Counted from the stretch's first letter, positions 20,347 through 30,055 are shown. The stretch is 64,000 bases of DNA from Jiella avicenniae (GCF_021390325.1 NZ_JAJUWU010000018.1:62001-126000), one strand, 5' to 3'. Numbers and translations: made by a program. The notes: generated by a model not told the origin, from the sequence alone.

Positions 20347-20396
20347 AAAATTTCGGGCAAGAGAAATCTTGCGAAGGGCTCTCCAGAGACCCTTCG
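20345..20396 (-). terminator. Probable terminator of the ureDA transcript
   Basis: Reading from ureA, two stems follow: CGAAGGG/CCCTTCG with an inner AGAG/CTCT (20372-20396), then GCAAGA-TTTC-TCTTGC (20357-20372) followed shortly by TTTTT (20346-20350). The second is a plausible Rho-independent terminator. It closes the urease transcript right after ureA. Confidence 0.5.
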
Positions 20397-20456
20397 GCGT
20401 GATGCTCCGTCAATGAATGGTCTGCGAACCCTCCGGCATCCGGAGCGCCTGCGCCC

Positions 20457-20759
20457 TCAACGGATCGGCTCGTGCACCGTCACGAGCTTGGTGCCGTCCG
20501 GGAACGTCGCCTCCACCTGGACGTCGTGGATCATCTCGGCGATGCCCTCCATCACCTGGTCGCGGGTGATCACCTTGGCGCCGGCCTCCATCAGGTCGGC
20601 GACGCTGCGGCCGTCGCGTGCGCCCTCGACGACGAAGTCGGTGATGAGAGCGATGGCCTCGGGATGGTTCAGCTTCACGCCGCGCTCCAGCCGCTTCCGG
20701 GCGACGACGGCCGCCATGGAGACGAGGAGCTTGTCCTTTTCGCGGGGGGTGAGCTGCAT
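20457..20759 (-). CDS. ureA: Urease subunit gamma
   Basis: The 100-residue product is a full-length Ure[21 protein letters not shown], then [20 protein letters not shown], and the C-terminal [20 protein letters not shown]. UreA is one of three structural urease subunits and has no activity without UreB and the catalytic UreC. It follows ureD by 40 bp, as in rhizobial urease operons. The oddity is that nothing of ureB, ureC, ureE, ureF or ureG follows: the next gene is a MarR-GNAT fusion behind a terminator. The reading frame is intact, so it may still be made. Confidence 0.96.
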   Translation of the reverse strand: MQLTPREKDKLLVSMAAVVARKRLERGVKLNHPEAIALITDFVVEGARDGRSVADLMEAGAKVITRDQVMEGIAEMIHDVQVEATFPDGTKLVTVHEPIR

Positions 20760-20799
20760 CGTGTCGTCCTCGAAGATCGGGTCGGAAGTTCGGATAAGG

Positions 20800-21675
20800 T
20801 CAGAGCGACCATATCCGCGGGACGGCAGCCTTTGCCAGTGCCGCGATGGCCGGAACCAGCCGCTTTCTGAGAAGAAAGCCGGAGGGAGCGACGAGCCGCG
20901 CGACGATCACCCCGTCGACGAGGCTGGCGCCGCCGCTTTCGCCGACCGCTTCGCGAAGCGGGGCGAGGAAGGTTTCGGGCGCCGCGCGCCTGGCGACGAG
21001 GGTGGCGAAGGCGCGGTTGCCGGCGAGCGAGGCCGCAGCGCCGGTCCGCCCGGCGATGTCGCCTTCGAGCCGGGTCTCGTCGGCGAAGGCGAGCCGCCCC
21101 CCGACGCGAATGCGCCAGCTCTCGCGGAAGAGCCCCCGCCGGACGCTCTCGCCCATCATCTCGCGGCCGAGAATGACGCTCTCGCAAAGGACGAACTCGG
21201 CCTCGTCGGCGGCGTCGAGTTCCAGCCTGCGGGCAAGCGCGCTCTCGTCGAAGAGGATGGTCTCCTGCGGCAGGAAGGCGAGGAAGCCCCCCGCCTCGAC
21301 GCTCAGCCGCGTCGCCACCTCGGCCCGGCCGGAACTCGCCCGGTAGATCCGCTCGCAGGCCTGGGTGGTGAGAGAAAGGCCCGCGCCGGTGCCGACGGCA
21401 AAGCGCTGATCGAGAACGTCCCCGCCGGTCAGCCCGCCGGCGGTGTTGATCAGGACGGCCTCGCTGGTTTCGCCGGGCACTTTCGGAAAACGCAGCTTCA
21501 GGCAGCCGGCCTGGTGGAGATCCTCGAGCCGGGTGCGCCCGCCCGCCGCCTTGACCCTCAGATCGAGCCGGCCCCGGGCGCGCTGGAGGGGCGTGGCCGA
21601 TCCGCCGGGAGAAGGAAGAGGAAGTCCGTCGGTCATCAGCGAAATCGTCCCGGGATCATCGTTTCGCCCCGCCAC
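20800..21675 (-). CDS. ureD: Urease accessory protein UreD
   Basis: UreD (UreH) is a scaffold that helps UreF and UreG load nickel into urease. The 291-residue sequence shows family motifs: [51 protein letters not shown] and [14 protein letters not shown]. Length is normal. The start could be the ATG at 21675 or the internal ATG at 21636; homology begins near the latter. It heads a two-gene ureD-ureA unit. The remaining accessory and structural genes are absent from the window. Confidence 0.93.
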   Translation of the reverse strand: MAGRNDDPGTISLMTDGLPLPSPGGSATPLQRARGRLDLRVKAAGGRTRLEDLHQAGCLKLRFPKVPGETSEAVLINTAGGLTGGDVLDQRFAVGTGAGLSLTTQACERIYRASSGRAEVATRLSVEAGGFLAFLPQETILFDESALARRLELDAADEAEFVLCESVILGREMMGESVRRGLFRESWRIRVGGRLAFADETRLEGDIAGRTGAAASLAGNRAFATLVARRAAPETFLAPLREAVGESGGASLVDGVIVARLVAPSGFLLRKRLVPAIAALAKAAVPRIWSL

Positions 21676-21803
21676 GATCCCGAGAACGGAACCGGCGCAC
21701 GGACGCTCACGGAGCCTTATCCCGGCACGGGCGGCGATGGGAAGCCGGCCGGCGGCAGCACGGCGCCGGATCTTTCGCTGACGGCGCCGAAGCCCTGCCC
21801 GCC

Positions 21804-22478
21804 CTACCGCCGCGCCTGCCCGCTCATCCTGGCGACGGCATCGTCGACGAGGCGATTGGCGATCTGCATGCGGGTCGTCGCTTCGGACCGGAAGCCGATC
21901 GCCACGCGGTCCGGATGGTTGGTCCGGGCGAAATTGCGGCGCGCTTCGAGGAGATCCTTGACGCTGGCGAGCGAGAGAATGTCCAGTTCCATCGCGATGT
22001 CGTAAGGGTCGGTGCTCGGCGCGCCGGGCTGCGCCTCACGGACCGTCCTCGCATAGGCGGCGCCGGCCTCGGTGGCGGAGCCGGTGCCGCGGTTGCCGCC
22101 GGGAGGCGTCGGCTCCGGCGTCCTCCGCGTCCGGTCGCCCGGGTGCCGCGCCTCGAAATCCTGCGGCGGCTCGGGGCGCTTTTCCGCCCGCTGCGAGGCG
22201 GCGCGGGGCGGCTCGGCAGGCTTCACCGGCTCCGGCTCGTCGAATTCGGAGAAATCTTCCGCCTCGAGCGCTTCCTCGTAAGCCGCGCGGGCGGCAGCGG
22301 TCCGCTCGACGCTCTCGGCGATCTTCGGGCCGCGCCGGATGCCGATCACCGACATGACGCCGTCCGACGCCCGGCCGAACACCGAGCGCCAGCCCTTGCC
22401 TTCGTGACGGGCGGCGACCCCCTCGAGGATTCGATCGAACGACTGGTCCACCATGGCGGGGTCCTGGATACGCAACAA
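21804..22478 (-). CDS. J-domain-like protein with degenerate C-terminal HPD module
   Basis: A 224-residue soluble protein with an N-terminal conserved-looking part (to about residue 60), a long disordered, proline- and charge-rich middle (about 60-155), and a C-terminal segment resembling half of a J domain: LEARRNFARTNHPDRV followed by MQIANRLVDDAVARM. The HPD tripeptide is the DnaK-contact motif of J proteins, and its position after a basic helix fits, but the canonical first helix is poorly matched. Cochaperone activity is therefore inference. An alternative start is the ATG at 22454. It is upstream of ureD on the same strand, 128 bp away. Confidence 0.65.
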   Translation of the reverse strand: MLRIQDPAMVDQSFDRILEGVAARHEGKGWRSVFGRASDGVMSVIGIRRGPKIAESVERTAAARAAYEEALEAEDFSEFDEPEPVKPAEPPRAASQRAEKRPEPPQDFEARHPGDRTRRTPEPTPPGGNRGTGSATEAGAAYARTVREAQPGAPSTDPYDIAMELDILSLASVKDLLEARRNFARTNHPDRVAIGFRSEATTRMQIANRLVDDAVARMSGQARR

Positions 22479-22627
22479 TGGCCGCGATTGTCGCGCCGAT
22501 CTCCTGAAGCTTTCGTAAAACTGGATTCATTGGCGGCCGGCAAACCGCCGGCGATATTGCGCCGCCGAGACCCTCGCCCTTATGGTCGCGCGCCGGGGGC
22601 CAGGCGGCCCCGAGATGGAGGAACGCG

Positions 22628-23482
22628 ATGCGCACGGTCTATGTGAACGGCGTCTTCTGCCCGGAAAACCAGGGGGTGGTGTCGATCTTCGACCGCGGCT
22701 TCCTGTTCGCCGACGGCGTCTACGAGGTGACGAGCGTCCTCGACGGCAAGCTGATCGACTTTTCCGGGCACATGGCACGGCTGCGCCGATCGATGGCCGA
22801 ACTTTCGATCCCGGCGCCGGCGAGCGAGGACGAACTCCTGTCGATCCACCGGCAGCTCGTCGACAAGAACGCTTTGGCCGAGGGGATGATCTACATGCAG
22901 GTCTCGCGCGGCGCCGCCGACCGCGATTTCCTGTTCCCGTCCGGCGACATCAGGCCCTCGCTCGTCCTCTTCACCCAGACCGGGCAGCTGCGCGACCGGC
23001 CGGCGGCGAGAACCGGCTTGAGGATCGTCACCCTGCCGGACCTTCGATGGGCGCGCCGGGACATCAAGACGGTGCAGCTGCTCTATCCCTCGATGGCCAA
23101 GACCGAGGCGAAGCGGCGGGGCGTCGACGACGCCTGGCTGGTCGAGGACGGCTTCGTCACCGAAGGCACGTCCAACAACGCCTATATCGTCAACGCCGAG
23201 GGCGCGCTGGTCACCCGGCCCCTTTCGCCCGCCATCCTGCCGGGGATCACCCGGACGTCGGTGCTGCGTCTCGCCGCCGAGACCGGGCTCGCCGTCGAGG
23301 AGCGGCCGTTTTCCGTCGAGGAAGCCCTCGCCGCGCGCGAGGCCTTCATCACCTCGGCGTCGAGCTTCGTCCTGCCGGTGGTCGAGATCGACGGCCAGAA
23401 GATCGGCGAGGGCGTACCGGGAGAGATCGCCCGGCGTCTGCGGGCGATCTACATCGACGAGGCGGTGAGGACGGCGGTGTGA
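22628..23482 (+). CDS. dat: D-amino-acid aminotransferase
   Basis: A 284-residue class IV PLP aminotransferase that interconverts D-alanine and D-glutamate-type amino acids, giving D-amino acids for the cell wall. Features: the N-terminal VNGVFCPENQGVVSIFDRGF with DRGFLFADGVYE, the PLP lysine at about residue 158 in LLYPSMAKTEAK, and EGTSNNAYIVNAEG for phosphate binding. GGAGG lies just upstream of the ATG. The branched-chain aminotransferase class IV relative IlvE is less likely, given length and the D-family start. It is monocistronic, divergent from the J-domain-like gene and convergent with the galactonate operon. Confidence 0.9.
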   Translation: MRTVYVNGVFCPENQGVVSIFDRGFLFADGVYEVTSVLDGKLIDFSGHMARLRRSMAELSIPAPASEDELLSIHRQLVDKNALAEGMIYMQVSRGAADRDFLFPSGDIRPSLVLFTQTGQLRDRPAARTGLRIVTLPDLRWARRDIKTVQLLYPSMAKTEAKRRGVDDAWLVEDGFVTEGTSNNAYIVNAEGALVTRPLSPAILPGITRTSVLRLAAETGLAVEERPFSVEEALAAREAFITSASSFVLPVVEIDGQKIGEGVPGEIARRLRAIYIDEAVRTAV

Positions 23483-23489
23483 CCGCCGT

Positions 23490-24137
23490 CTAACCCCCGA
23501 ATACTGCGTCGTATGCCGCGACCGTCTTCTCGGCTCGGGCCTTGACCGTGGCCGCGTCGTCGCCCGGCCGGAAGAGCGACGAGCCGAGGCCGAAGGTGCG
23601 GATGCCGCCGGCGGCATAGGCGGCGAAGTCCTTTTCCGAGACGCCGCCGACCGCGCCGATCGGCAGGCCGGCGGGAAGCACGGCGCGGATCGCCGCGATG
23701 CCCGACGGGCCGAGAACGCTCGCCGGAAAGAACTTCAGCGCCGAGGCACCGAGGGCGGCGGCGGCGAGCGCTTCGGTCGCCGTAAAGACGCCGGGCATGG
23801 TGACGAGGCCTTGCTCGCGGGCGCGGGCGAGCACGGCGGCGTCGACGTTCGGGCTGACGAGAAGCTCACCGCCGCAGTCGGCGAGACGATCGACGGAGGC
23901 GACGTCGAGCACCGTGCCGGCGCCGATCAGCACGCCGTCCGGAGCGAGCAGCGATGCCGTCTCGATCGAGCGGAACGGATCCGGCGAGTTGAGCGGGATC
24001 TCGATCGCCTCGAACCCGGCCTCGATCAGGCCGGAGACGACCGCCCGGCAGTCGTTCGGCGCGAGACCCCGCAGGATCGCGACGAGATCGCGCTTCAGTT
24101 TCGGCCAGGGTGCGCGAGGGCGCGTCGGTTCGCTCAT
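23490..24137 (-). CDS. dgoA: 2-dehydro-3-deoxy-6-phosphogalactonate aldolase
   Basis: This class I aldolase splits KDPGal into pyruvate and glyceraldehyde 3-phosphate, the last step of the De Ley-Doudoroff route. The 215-residue KDPG/KDPGal-aldolase fold shows LVAILRGLAPNDCRAVVSGL, the catalytic Glu in AIEIPLNSPDPF (the LNSP form marks KDPGal rather than KDPG aldolases), GAGTVLDVASVDRLADCGGE and the Schiff-base lysine in ALKFFPAS. The start overlaps the dgoK stop by 4 bp, so it is translationally coupled. It is the last gene of the operon running from 30.9 kb. Confidence 0.93.
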   Translation of the reverse strand: MSEPTRPRAPWPKLKRDLVAILRGLAPNDCRAVVSGLIEAGFEAIEIPLNSPDPFRSIETASLLAPDGVLIGAGTVLDVASVDRLADCGGELLVSPNVDAAVLARAREQGLVTMPGVFTATEALAAAALGASALKFFPASVLGPSGIAAIRAVLPAGLPIGAVGGVSEKDFAAYAAGGIRTFGLGSSLFRPGDDAATVKARAEKTVAAYDAVFGG

Positions 24138-25063
24138 GTCAGGATCCTTCTTGCAGCGGCGAGAAGGCCGCGCCGCACCGCCGCCTCGCCGTCCTCTGCG
24201 GTCGCGTCGAGACCGAGGGCCGAAAAGGCCGCCCGGTAGCGCGCGGCGAGCGGGCCGGCGGCGACGAGCCGGACGACGTGACCGCCGAGCCCGCCGAAGC
24301 GGCTGGCGGCGCCGGCGAGTTCGAGGCCGATGAGGAGCCCGGACAGGGTCGAGGCCGCATGCGGCGCCGCTTCGGGGGCGAGCAGCCCGCCGGCGCGGAT
24401 GGCGAAGAGCCGGTTGGAGATTTCCGCCGGATGCGCGAATGCGGCCCGCGCGGCCTCAGCGAACGAAGCCGCGTCGAAGCGATCGTCGCCCGTCGTCAAC
24501 GAGTGCCGGAGAATCGTATGCCCGGCAATGGCGGCGAAAAGATCGCCGGTGACGAAGGTGGCGAAGCCAGCGAGGCGTCCCTTTTCCAGCGTAACCCACT
24601 TCGAATGGGTGCCCGGCAGGCAGACGAGTTCACGGCCGTCCTGCCGATCCTGCGATGTTTCGAGGCCGAGGATCTGCGTCTCCTCGCCGCGCATCACGTC
24701 AAACCGGCCGTCGGCGCGCTGGCAGACCCCCGGCAGGATGAAGACCGGCCGCTCGGCGCCCGGCACCTTGACCGCGCCGGCCGCGAGACTGTCCGGATCG
24801 GCGGGCGTCTCGACATAGGGCGCCTCGAGCCAGCCCTGCTTCGCCCCGACCATGCCGCAGGCGACCACCGGCAGATCGGCCGGAACGGAAACAGCCGCGA
24901 GATGGCGGTCGAGCACGCCGGCAAAGCCGCCCGGTTCCTCGGCGGCCGTCGCCATCCCCTCGCCGCCGCGGCGTTCGGCGAGAACGGTTCCGTCTTCGCC
25001 GACCAGCCAGAGGCGGAAGGACGTCGTGCCCCAGTCGACGAGGGCTGCGAAGGCCGTGCTCAC
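24134..25063 (-). CDS. dgoK: 2-dehydro-3-deoxygalactonokinase
   Basis: DgoK phosphorylates 2-keto-3-deoxygalactonate with ATP. The 309-residue protein begins with the phosphate-loop-like VDWGTTSFRLWLVGEDG and contains PVVACGMVGAKQGWLEAPYV and LVCLPGTHSKWVTLEKG, both typical of the family. It overlaps the upstream sugar dehydrogenase gene by 4 bp (25060-25063) and the downstream dgoA by 4 bp, an unusually tight arrangement that ties dehydrogenase, kinase and aldolase together. The intervening galactonate dehydratase (DgoD) is not in this operon. Confidence 0.94.
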   Translation of the reverse strand: MSTAFAALVDWGTTSFRLWLVGEDGTVLAERRGGEGMATAAEEPGGFAGVLDRHLAAVSVPADLPVVACGMVGAKQGWLEAPYVETPADPDSLAAGAVKVPGAERPVFILPGVCQRADGRFDVMRGEETQILGLETSQDRQDGRELVCLPGTHSKWVTLEKGRLAGFATFVTGDLFAAIAGHTILRHSLTTGDDRFDAASFAEAARAAFAHPAEISNRLFAIRAGGLLAPEAAPHAASTLSGLLIGLELAGAASRFGGLGGHVVRLVAAGPLAARYRAAFSALGLDATAEDGEAAVRRGLLAAARRILT

Positions 25064-26004
25064 AGGGCCGCCGGCGGATCGAAGAAGAACGGTTCGGTGA
25101 CGGCCCGCCGCCCGAACAGGAAAGCGTCCGCGACATGGCGGAGCGGCGACGGGTCGACGTCGGACTGCCCGGCCGAGATCAGTTCGGCGAAGCGGGCATA
25201 AAGGCCGTCATATTCGGCCTCCGGCGCCATCGCCTGCTCCTCGCCGTCAATGCTGAGCTTCGCCCCGCCCATGGAGAGCGTCAGCGTCCCGCCATCGGTC
25301 TCCACGACGATGTCCCAGGTCTGCGGCCCGGTCTGGCGGAAATCCAGTTCCGCCTCGACCGCCTCGCCGCCCGGCCCGGCGAAGACGAGCGACGCGGCGA
25401 TCGGCGCCTGGCGGTTTTCCGGAAAGGTCAGTTCGGCGCCGGTCAGCCAGATCGGGAAGGGCAGGATCCGCGTCACGATCGACAGGGCGTTGATGCCCGG
25501 ATCGAAGACGCCGAGGCCGCCCGGCTCGAAGATCCAGTCCTGCCCCGGATGCCAAAGGCGCACGTCCTCCTTCCAGGTTACGGCGACCTTGCGGATGCGC
25601 TGGCCCTTCAGCCAATCGCGTGCCGGCCCGACGCCCGGCGCCTCGCGCGAATGCCAGCTGGCGAAGAGCGAGACACCGTGCGAAGCCGCGAGGCCGGCGA
25701 GATGTTCGACCTCGGACAGGGTCGCGCCGGGCGGCTTTTCCAGCATCACGTGCTTGCCCTTGGCCAGCGCCTCGGCCGCGACCGCGTGCCGCGCCTGCGG
25801 CGGCATGCAGAGCGAGACGGCCGCGATCTCCGGCATCGCCTCCAGCATCTCTTCGGTCGAAGCGAAATTGGCGATGCCGTCGACGCCGGCATTGCGGCTC
25901 GCCGCCGCGACGAGGTCGAAGTCGGAACTGCGCGACAGCGACGGCAGATGCTGGTCGCGGGCGATCTTGCCGATGCCGACGAGGCCGAGTTTCACGGGTG
26001 CCAT
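25060..26004 (-). CDS. Gfo/Idh/MocA-family sugar dehydrogenase, probable D-galactose 1-dehydrogenase
   Basis: A 314-residue NAD(P)-dependent oxidoreductase. The N-terminal Rossmann motif is KLGLVGIGKIARDQHLPSL; the catalytic lysine motif is MLEKPPGATLSE (EKP), and the C-terminal part has the Gfo/Idh/MocA beta sheet. In this context it should oxidise D-galactose (and perhaps L-arabinose or D-fucose) to the 1,5-lactone. The gene lies 5 bp after the GguB-like permease and overlaps dgoK by 4 bp. Substrate assignment rests mainly on the operon. A separate lactonase is not in this operon; spontaneous or SMP-30-catalysed hydrolysis would be needed. Confidence 0.85.
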   Translation of the reverse strand: MAPVKLGLVGIGKIARDQHLPSLSRSSDFDLVAAASRNAGVDGIANFASTEEMLEAMPEIAAVSLCMPPQARHAVAAEALAKGKHVMLEKPPGATLSEVEHLAGLAASHGVSLFASWHSREAPGVGPARDWLKGQRIRKVAVTWKEDVRLWHPGQDWIFEPGGLGVFDPGINALSIVTRILPFPIWLTGAELTFPENRQAPIAASLVFAGPGGEAVEAELDFRQTGPQTWDIVVETDGGTLTLSMGGAKLSIDGEEQAMAPEAEYDGLYARFAELISAGQSDVDPSPLRHVADAFLFGRRAVTEPFFFDPPAAL

Positions 26005-26009
26005 GTGCC

Positions 26010-27227
26010 TCAGGCCCGGTTCTTGTTGTAGACGTCGAAGATCACGGCGACGAGCAGCACGAGGCCCTTGATCACCTGCTGGTAGTCGATACCGATACCG
26101 AGGATCGACATGCCGTTGTTCATCACGCCCATGATGAATGCGCCGATCACCGCGCCGATGATCGTGCCGACGCCGCCGGCCATCGAGGCGCCGCCGATGA
26201 AGACGGCGGCGATGACGTCGAGCTCGAAGCCGAGGCCGGCCTTGGGCGTCGCGGTGTTGAGGCGGGCCGCGAAGACGAGGCCGGCGAGAGCCGCCAGCAT
26301 GCCCATGTTGGCGAAGGTGAAGAACACCAGCCGCTCGGTGTTGATGCCGGACAGCCGCGTCGCCTTCTCGTTGCCGCCGACGGCGTAGATCCGCCGCCCG
26401 ATGGTGGTGCGCGAGGTGATGAAGGAATAGACGGCGATGAGAAGCGCCATCACCACGAGAACGTTCGGAAAGCCCCGGAAGGTCGAGAGCGCCCAGGTGA
26501 TGTAGACGATCGCCGCGGCGAGAATGAAGTTGCGGCCGAAGAAGAACAGCGCCGGCTCGTCGTCATGGCCGCTGGAACGGTTGCGGAAACGCGAGCGCAA
26601 GCCGAAGAACAGCATCACCGCGACGACGACGACGCCGAGCAGCATCGACAGGAGGTTGAAGCCCTTGATGCCGAAAACGTCCGGCAGGAAGCCCGAGGAG
26701 ATCAGCTGGAAGCCGCGGGGGAAGGGACCGACCGACTGGCCTGCCAGCACCCACAGCGTCAGCCCCTTGAACACCAGCATGCCGGCGAGCGTGACGATGA
26801 AGGACGGGATCTTCCAATAGGCGATCCAGTAGCCCTGCATCGCGCCGATGACGGCGCCGACGGCGAGGCAGATGACGCCGGCGAGGATGTAGTTCATGTC
26901 CCACTGGACGATCATCACGGCCGCGAGCGCCCCGACGAAGCCGAGGACGGAGCCGACCGACAGGTCGATGTGACCGGAAACGATGACGAGCAGCATCCCC
27001 AGCGCCATGATGATGACGTAGGAATTCTGCAGGATCAGGTTGGTCAGGTTGATCGGCTTCAGCAAGATGCCGTTGGTGACGATCTGGAAGAACGCCATGA
27101 TGACGATCAGCGCCAGAAGGATGCCGTATTCGCGCATGTGCTTGCGAATGAAGCTCGCCGACGCGCCGGCCGTGCCGCTCGGCGCCGGCTTGGTCACGGC
27201 CGGCTGGTGAATGGCCTCTTGAGACAT
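26010..27227 (-). CDS. gguB: Multiple-monosaccharide ABC transporter permease (GguB/MmsB-like)
   Basis: A 405-residue inner-membrane permease, longer than RbsC, as is characteristic of the GguB/XylH group. It has about twelve hydrophobic segments, the signature VIVSGHIDLSVGSVLGFVGA near residue 85, and a long cytoplasmic loop (about 215-240, RSRFRNRSSGHDDEPALFFF). The C-terminus has GGASMAGGVGTIIGAVIGAF. It partners the GguA-like ATPase 11 bp upstream and the ChvE-like binding protein. Systems of this type import galactose, arabinose, glucose, fucose and xylose. A XylH-type assignment is the alternative, but ChvE and the dgo genes argue for galactose/arabinose. Confidence 0.92.
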   Translation of the reverse strand: MSQEAIHQPAVTKPAPSGTAGASASFIRKHMREYGILLALIVIMAFFQIVTNGILLKPINLTNLILQNSYVIIMALGMLLVIVSGHIDLSVGSVLGFVGALAAVMIVQWDMNYILAGVICLAVGAVIGAMQGYWIAYWKIPSFIVTLAGMLVFKGLTLWVLAGQSVGPFPRGFQLISSGFLPDVFGIKGFNLLSMLLGVVVVAVMLFFGLRSRFRNRSSGHDDEPALFFFGRNFILAAAIVYITWALSTFRGFPNVLVVMALLIAVYSFITSRTTIGRRIYAVGGNEKATRLSGINTERLVFFTFANMGMLAALAGLVFAARLNTATPKAGLGFELDVIAAVFIGGASMAGGVGTIIGAVIGAFIMGVMNNGMSILGIGIDYQQVIKGLVLLVAVIFDVYNKNRA

Positions 27228-27238
27228 TCCTTTTTTCC

Positions 27239-28771
27239 TCAGTTCCTGTGGCCGGAGCGGATGATCAGCGACATGATCTTTTCCTGCGACGCTTCCTTCG
27301 TCGGCATTTCGCCGACGAAGCGGCCTTCATTCATGACGTAGATCCGGTCGGTGACGCCGAGGAGCTCCGGCATCTCCGAGGAGATCACGACGATCGCCTT
27401 GCCGGTCCTCGCAAGCTCGGCGATGATTGCGTAGATTTCGTATTTCGCGCCGACGTCGATGCCCCGCGTCGGCTCGTCGAGGATCAGCACCTCCGGCCCG
27501 GCGAAGAGCCATTTCGCCAGCACCACCTTCTGCTGGTTGCCGCCGGAGAGATTGACGACTTCCTGCGCCGTCGAGGAGCACTTGATGCGGATGCGCTCGC
27601 GATAGTCCCGGGCGACGGCGAGTTCGCGGTTCTCGTCGATGACGATGCCGTCGGCGATGCCGCCGAGATTGGCGAGCGGAATGTTGCGGCGGATGGTGTC
27701 GTCGAGGACGAGGCCGAAGGTCTTGCGGTCCTCGGTGGCGTAGCAGATGCCGGCCGAGATCGCGCGGTTGACGGTCGAGACGTCCACCGGACGCCCGTGC
27801 ATCTCCACCGTGCCGGAAATGTTCGTGCCATAGGATCTGCCGAAAAGGCTCATGGCGAGTTCGGTGCGCCCTGCCCCCATCAGCCCGGCGATGCCGACGA
27901 CCTCGCCTGCCTTCACGTGAAAGCTGACGTCGTCGCAGACCTTGCGCTCGGAATGCTGCGGGTGATGGGCCGTCCAGTTCTTTACCTCGAAGATCGTCTC
28001 GCCGATCTTCGGCTCGCGCGGCGGATAGCGGTCGTTGAGGCTGCGGCCGACCATGTCGCGGATGATGTCCGCCTCGCCGACATGGCTGCCTTTGGCGTCG
28101 AGCGTCGAGACCGCCGCGCCGTCGCGCAGGACGGTGATGGTGTCGGCGACCTTGGAGATCTCGTTCAGCTTGTGGGAGATCAGGATCGACGAAATGCCGG
28201 CGGCCTTGAATTCGAGCAACAGATTGAGCAGCGCCTCGGAATCGGTCTCGTTGAGGCTCGAGGTCGGCTCGTCGAGGATCAGAAGCTTGACCTCCTTCGA
28301 CAAGGCCTTGGCGATCTCGACGAGCTGCTGCTTGCCGAGGCCGAGTTCGGTCACCCTCGTCTGGGGCGACTCCTTCAGGCCGACCTTGGCAAGCAGATCG
28401 CGGGTGCGGGAGAAGGTCTCGTGCCAGTCGATGACGCCGCCGGCCGCCCGCTCGTTGCCGAGGAAGATGTTCTCGGCGATCGACAGGAGCGGGACGAGTG
28501 CAAGTTCCTGGTGGATGATGATGATGCCGCGCTTTTCGCTATCGGCGATGCCGGAAAAGCGGCATTCCTCGCCCCTGAATTCGATCACCCCGTCATAGGA
28601 GCCGTGGGGATAGACGCCGGACAGGACCTTCATCAGGGTCGATTTGCCGGCGCCGTTCTCGCCGACGAGGGCGTGGATCTCGCCTTCCGCGACGGTGAGA
28701 TTGACGTCGTCGAGCGCGATCACCCCCGGAAAGGTCTTGGTGATGCCCTGCATCTGCAAAATCGTGGTCAT
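27239..28771 (-). CDS. gguA: Multiple-monosaccharide ABC transporter ATP-binding protein (GguA/MmsA-like)
   Basis: A 510-residue tandem ATPase: the first domain has Walker [10 protein letters not shown] (about residue 36), [15 protein letters not shown] as signature and [11 protein letters not shown]; the second has the degenerate [10 protein letters not shown] loop, [17 protein letters not shown] and [13 protein letters not shown]. The start ATG at 28771 gives [17 protein letters not shown]; the frame is open upstream into a GC-rich hairpin but without homology. It couples ATP hydrolysis to import through GguB, 11 bp downstream. A 158-bp spacer with an 11-bp-arm hairpin separates it from the binding-protein gene. 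Confidence 0.93.
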   Translation of the reverse strand: MTTILQMQGITKTFPGVIALDDVNLTVAEGEIHALVGENGAGKSTLMKVLSGVYPHGSYDGVIEFRGEECRFSGIADSEKRGIIIIHQELALVPLLSIAENIFLGNERAAGGVIDWHETFSRTRDLLAKVGLKESPQTRVTELGLGKQQLVEIAKALSKEVKLLILDEPTSSLNETDSEALLNLLLEFKAAGISSILISHKLNEISKVADTITVLRDGAAVSTLDAKGSHVGEADIIRDMVGRSLNDRYPPREPKIGETIFEVKNWTAHHPQHSERKVCDDVSFHVKAGEVVGIAGLMGAGRTELAMSLFGRSYGTNISGTVEMHGRPVDVSTVNRAISAGICYATEDRKTFGLVLDDTIRRNIPLANLGGIADGIVIDENRELAVARDYRERIRIKCSSTAQEVVNLSGGNQQKVVLAKWLFAGPEVLILDEPTRGIDVGAKYEIYAIIAELARTGKAIVVISSEMPELLGVTDRIYVMNEGRFVGEMPTKEASQEKIMSLIIRSGHRN

Positions 28772-28859
28772 GACGGAATGTCTCGAAGCGTCCGCGTCGC
28801 GAGCCGGCAGCGCCCGGACGTGAAGTTTGCCATCGCGAACGGGCCTGGCCCGATCGGTG

Positions 28860-28888
28860 CGGCGCGCCGGAAGGACACCGGCGCGCCG
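28860..28888 (-). other. Intercistronic hairpin between chvE-like and gguA-like genes
   Basis: CGGCGCGCCGG and CCGGCGCGCCG form a perfect 11-bp stem with a 7-nt loop (28871-28877). It lies 41 bp past the binding-protein stop and about 90 bp before the ATPase start, with no T-run. The position matches hairpins that keep binding-protein mRNA in excess over transporter mRNA. Confidence 0.6.
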
Positions 28889-28929
28889 ACGCATGGGTCA
28901 CGCGGGGCATGGCGCCCCGGGCGGATGGA

Positions 28930-30003
28930 CTACTTGATCTGGTCTTCGGTGTAGTAGCCCGAGTCGACCAGGACCTTTTCCCAGTTGTCCTTGGTGACCA
29001 GAACCGGCTTGAGCAGATAGGACGGCACGACCTTGACGCCGTTGTCGTAGGTCTTGGTGTCGTTGACCTCCGGCTCCTTGTCCTGGAGGACGGCGTCGAC
29101 CATCTGCACGGTCACCTTGGCGAGTTCGCGGGTGTCCTTGAAGATCGTCGAATACTGGTCGCCTCTGAGGATCGCCTTGACCGAGGGAACCTCGGCGTCC
29201 TGGCCGGTGATGATCGGCATCTCGAGGTCGCCCGAGCCGTAGCCGACGCCCTTCAGCGAGGAGATGATGCCGATGGACAGGCCGTCATAGGGCGACAGCA
29301 CGCCGTTGACCTTCTGGTCGCCGGTGTAGTTGGCCGACAAAAGGTTGTCCATGCGGGCCTGGGCGACCGAGCCGTCCCAGCGGAGCGTGCCGACCTTGTC
29401 CATGCCCATCTGGCCGGAGGGGATCTTGATCTTGCCCTCGTCGATCAGCGGCTGCAGCACGCTCATCGCGCCGTCGTAGAAGAAGTAGGCGTTGTTGTCG
29501 TCCGGCGAGCCGCCGAAGAGTTCGACGTTCCAGCTCTCCTGGTCGGGGAAGCGCTGCTTCAGGCCGTCGACGAGCGACTCGGCCTGCTGCACGCCGACCT
29601 GGAAGTTGTCGAAGGTCGCGTAGTAATCGACGTTCTCGGAATCGCGGATCAGCCGGTCGTAGGCGATCACCGGAATGCCGGCGGCGGCGGCGTTGGCCAG
29701 CGTGTTCGACAGGGTCGTGCCGTCGATCGCCGCGATCACCAGCGCGTCGACGCCGGTGGTGATCATGTTCTCGACCTGGTTGACCTGGTTCGGAATGTCG
29801 TCCTCGGCATATTGCAGGTTCGCGTCGTAACCGGCTTCCTTGAACTGCTTCACCATGTTGTCGCCGTCGGCGATCCAGCGCGCCGAGGACTTGGTCGGCA
29901 TGGCGATGCCGATCGTGCCCTTGTCCTGGGCGTTCGCCGCCATCGGGCTCGCCAGCGTCACGACCGCAGCCGCGACCCCCGCAAGAAACGTCTTCATCAT
30001 CAT
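28930..30003 (-). CDS. chvE: Multiple sugar-binding periplasmic protein (ChvE-like)
   Basis: A 357-residue periplasmic receptor with a Sec signal ([19 protein letters not shown] ending at ANAQ). The mature part is strongly ChvE-like: [60 protein letters not shown] and [20 protein letters not shown]. ChvE binds galactose, arabinose and related sugars, and in Agrobacterium also signals to VirA. Three tandem ATGs begin the frame; GGAGGT precedes the first. It follows the GntR regulator gene by 52 bp, so both are probably on one transcript. Chemotaxis signalling is possible but not shown. Confidence 0.93.
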   Translation of the reverse strand: MMMKTFLAGVAAAVVTLASPMAANAQDKGTIGIAMPTKSSARWIADGDNMVKQFKEAGYDANLQYAEDDIPNQVNQVENMITTGVDALVIAAIDGTTLSNTLANAAAAGIPVIAYDRLIRDSENVDYYATFDNFQVGVQQAESLVDGLKQRFPDQESWNVELFGGSPDDNNAYFFYDGAMSVLQPLIDEGKIKIPSGQMGMDKVGTLRWDGSVAQARMDNLLSANYTGDQKVNGVLSPYDGLSIGIISSLKGVGYGSGDLEMPIITGQDAEVPSVKAILRGDQYSTIFKDTRELAKVTVQMVDAVLQDKEPEVNDTKTYDNGVKVVPSYLLKPVLVTKDNWEKVLVDSGYYTEDQIK

Positions 30004-30055
30004 GGTCACTTCACCTCCCTGACCGTTGCGGACGCCGCGAGGCGCCCATTTCCGC

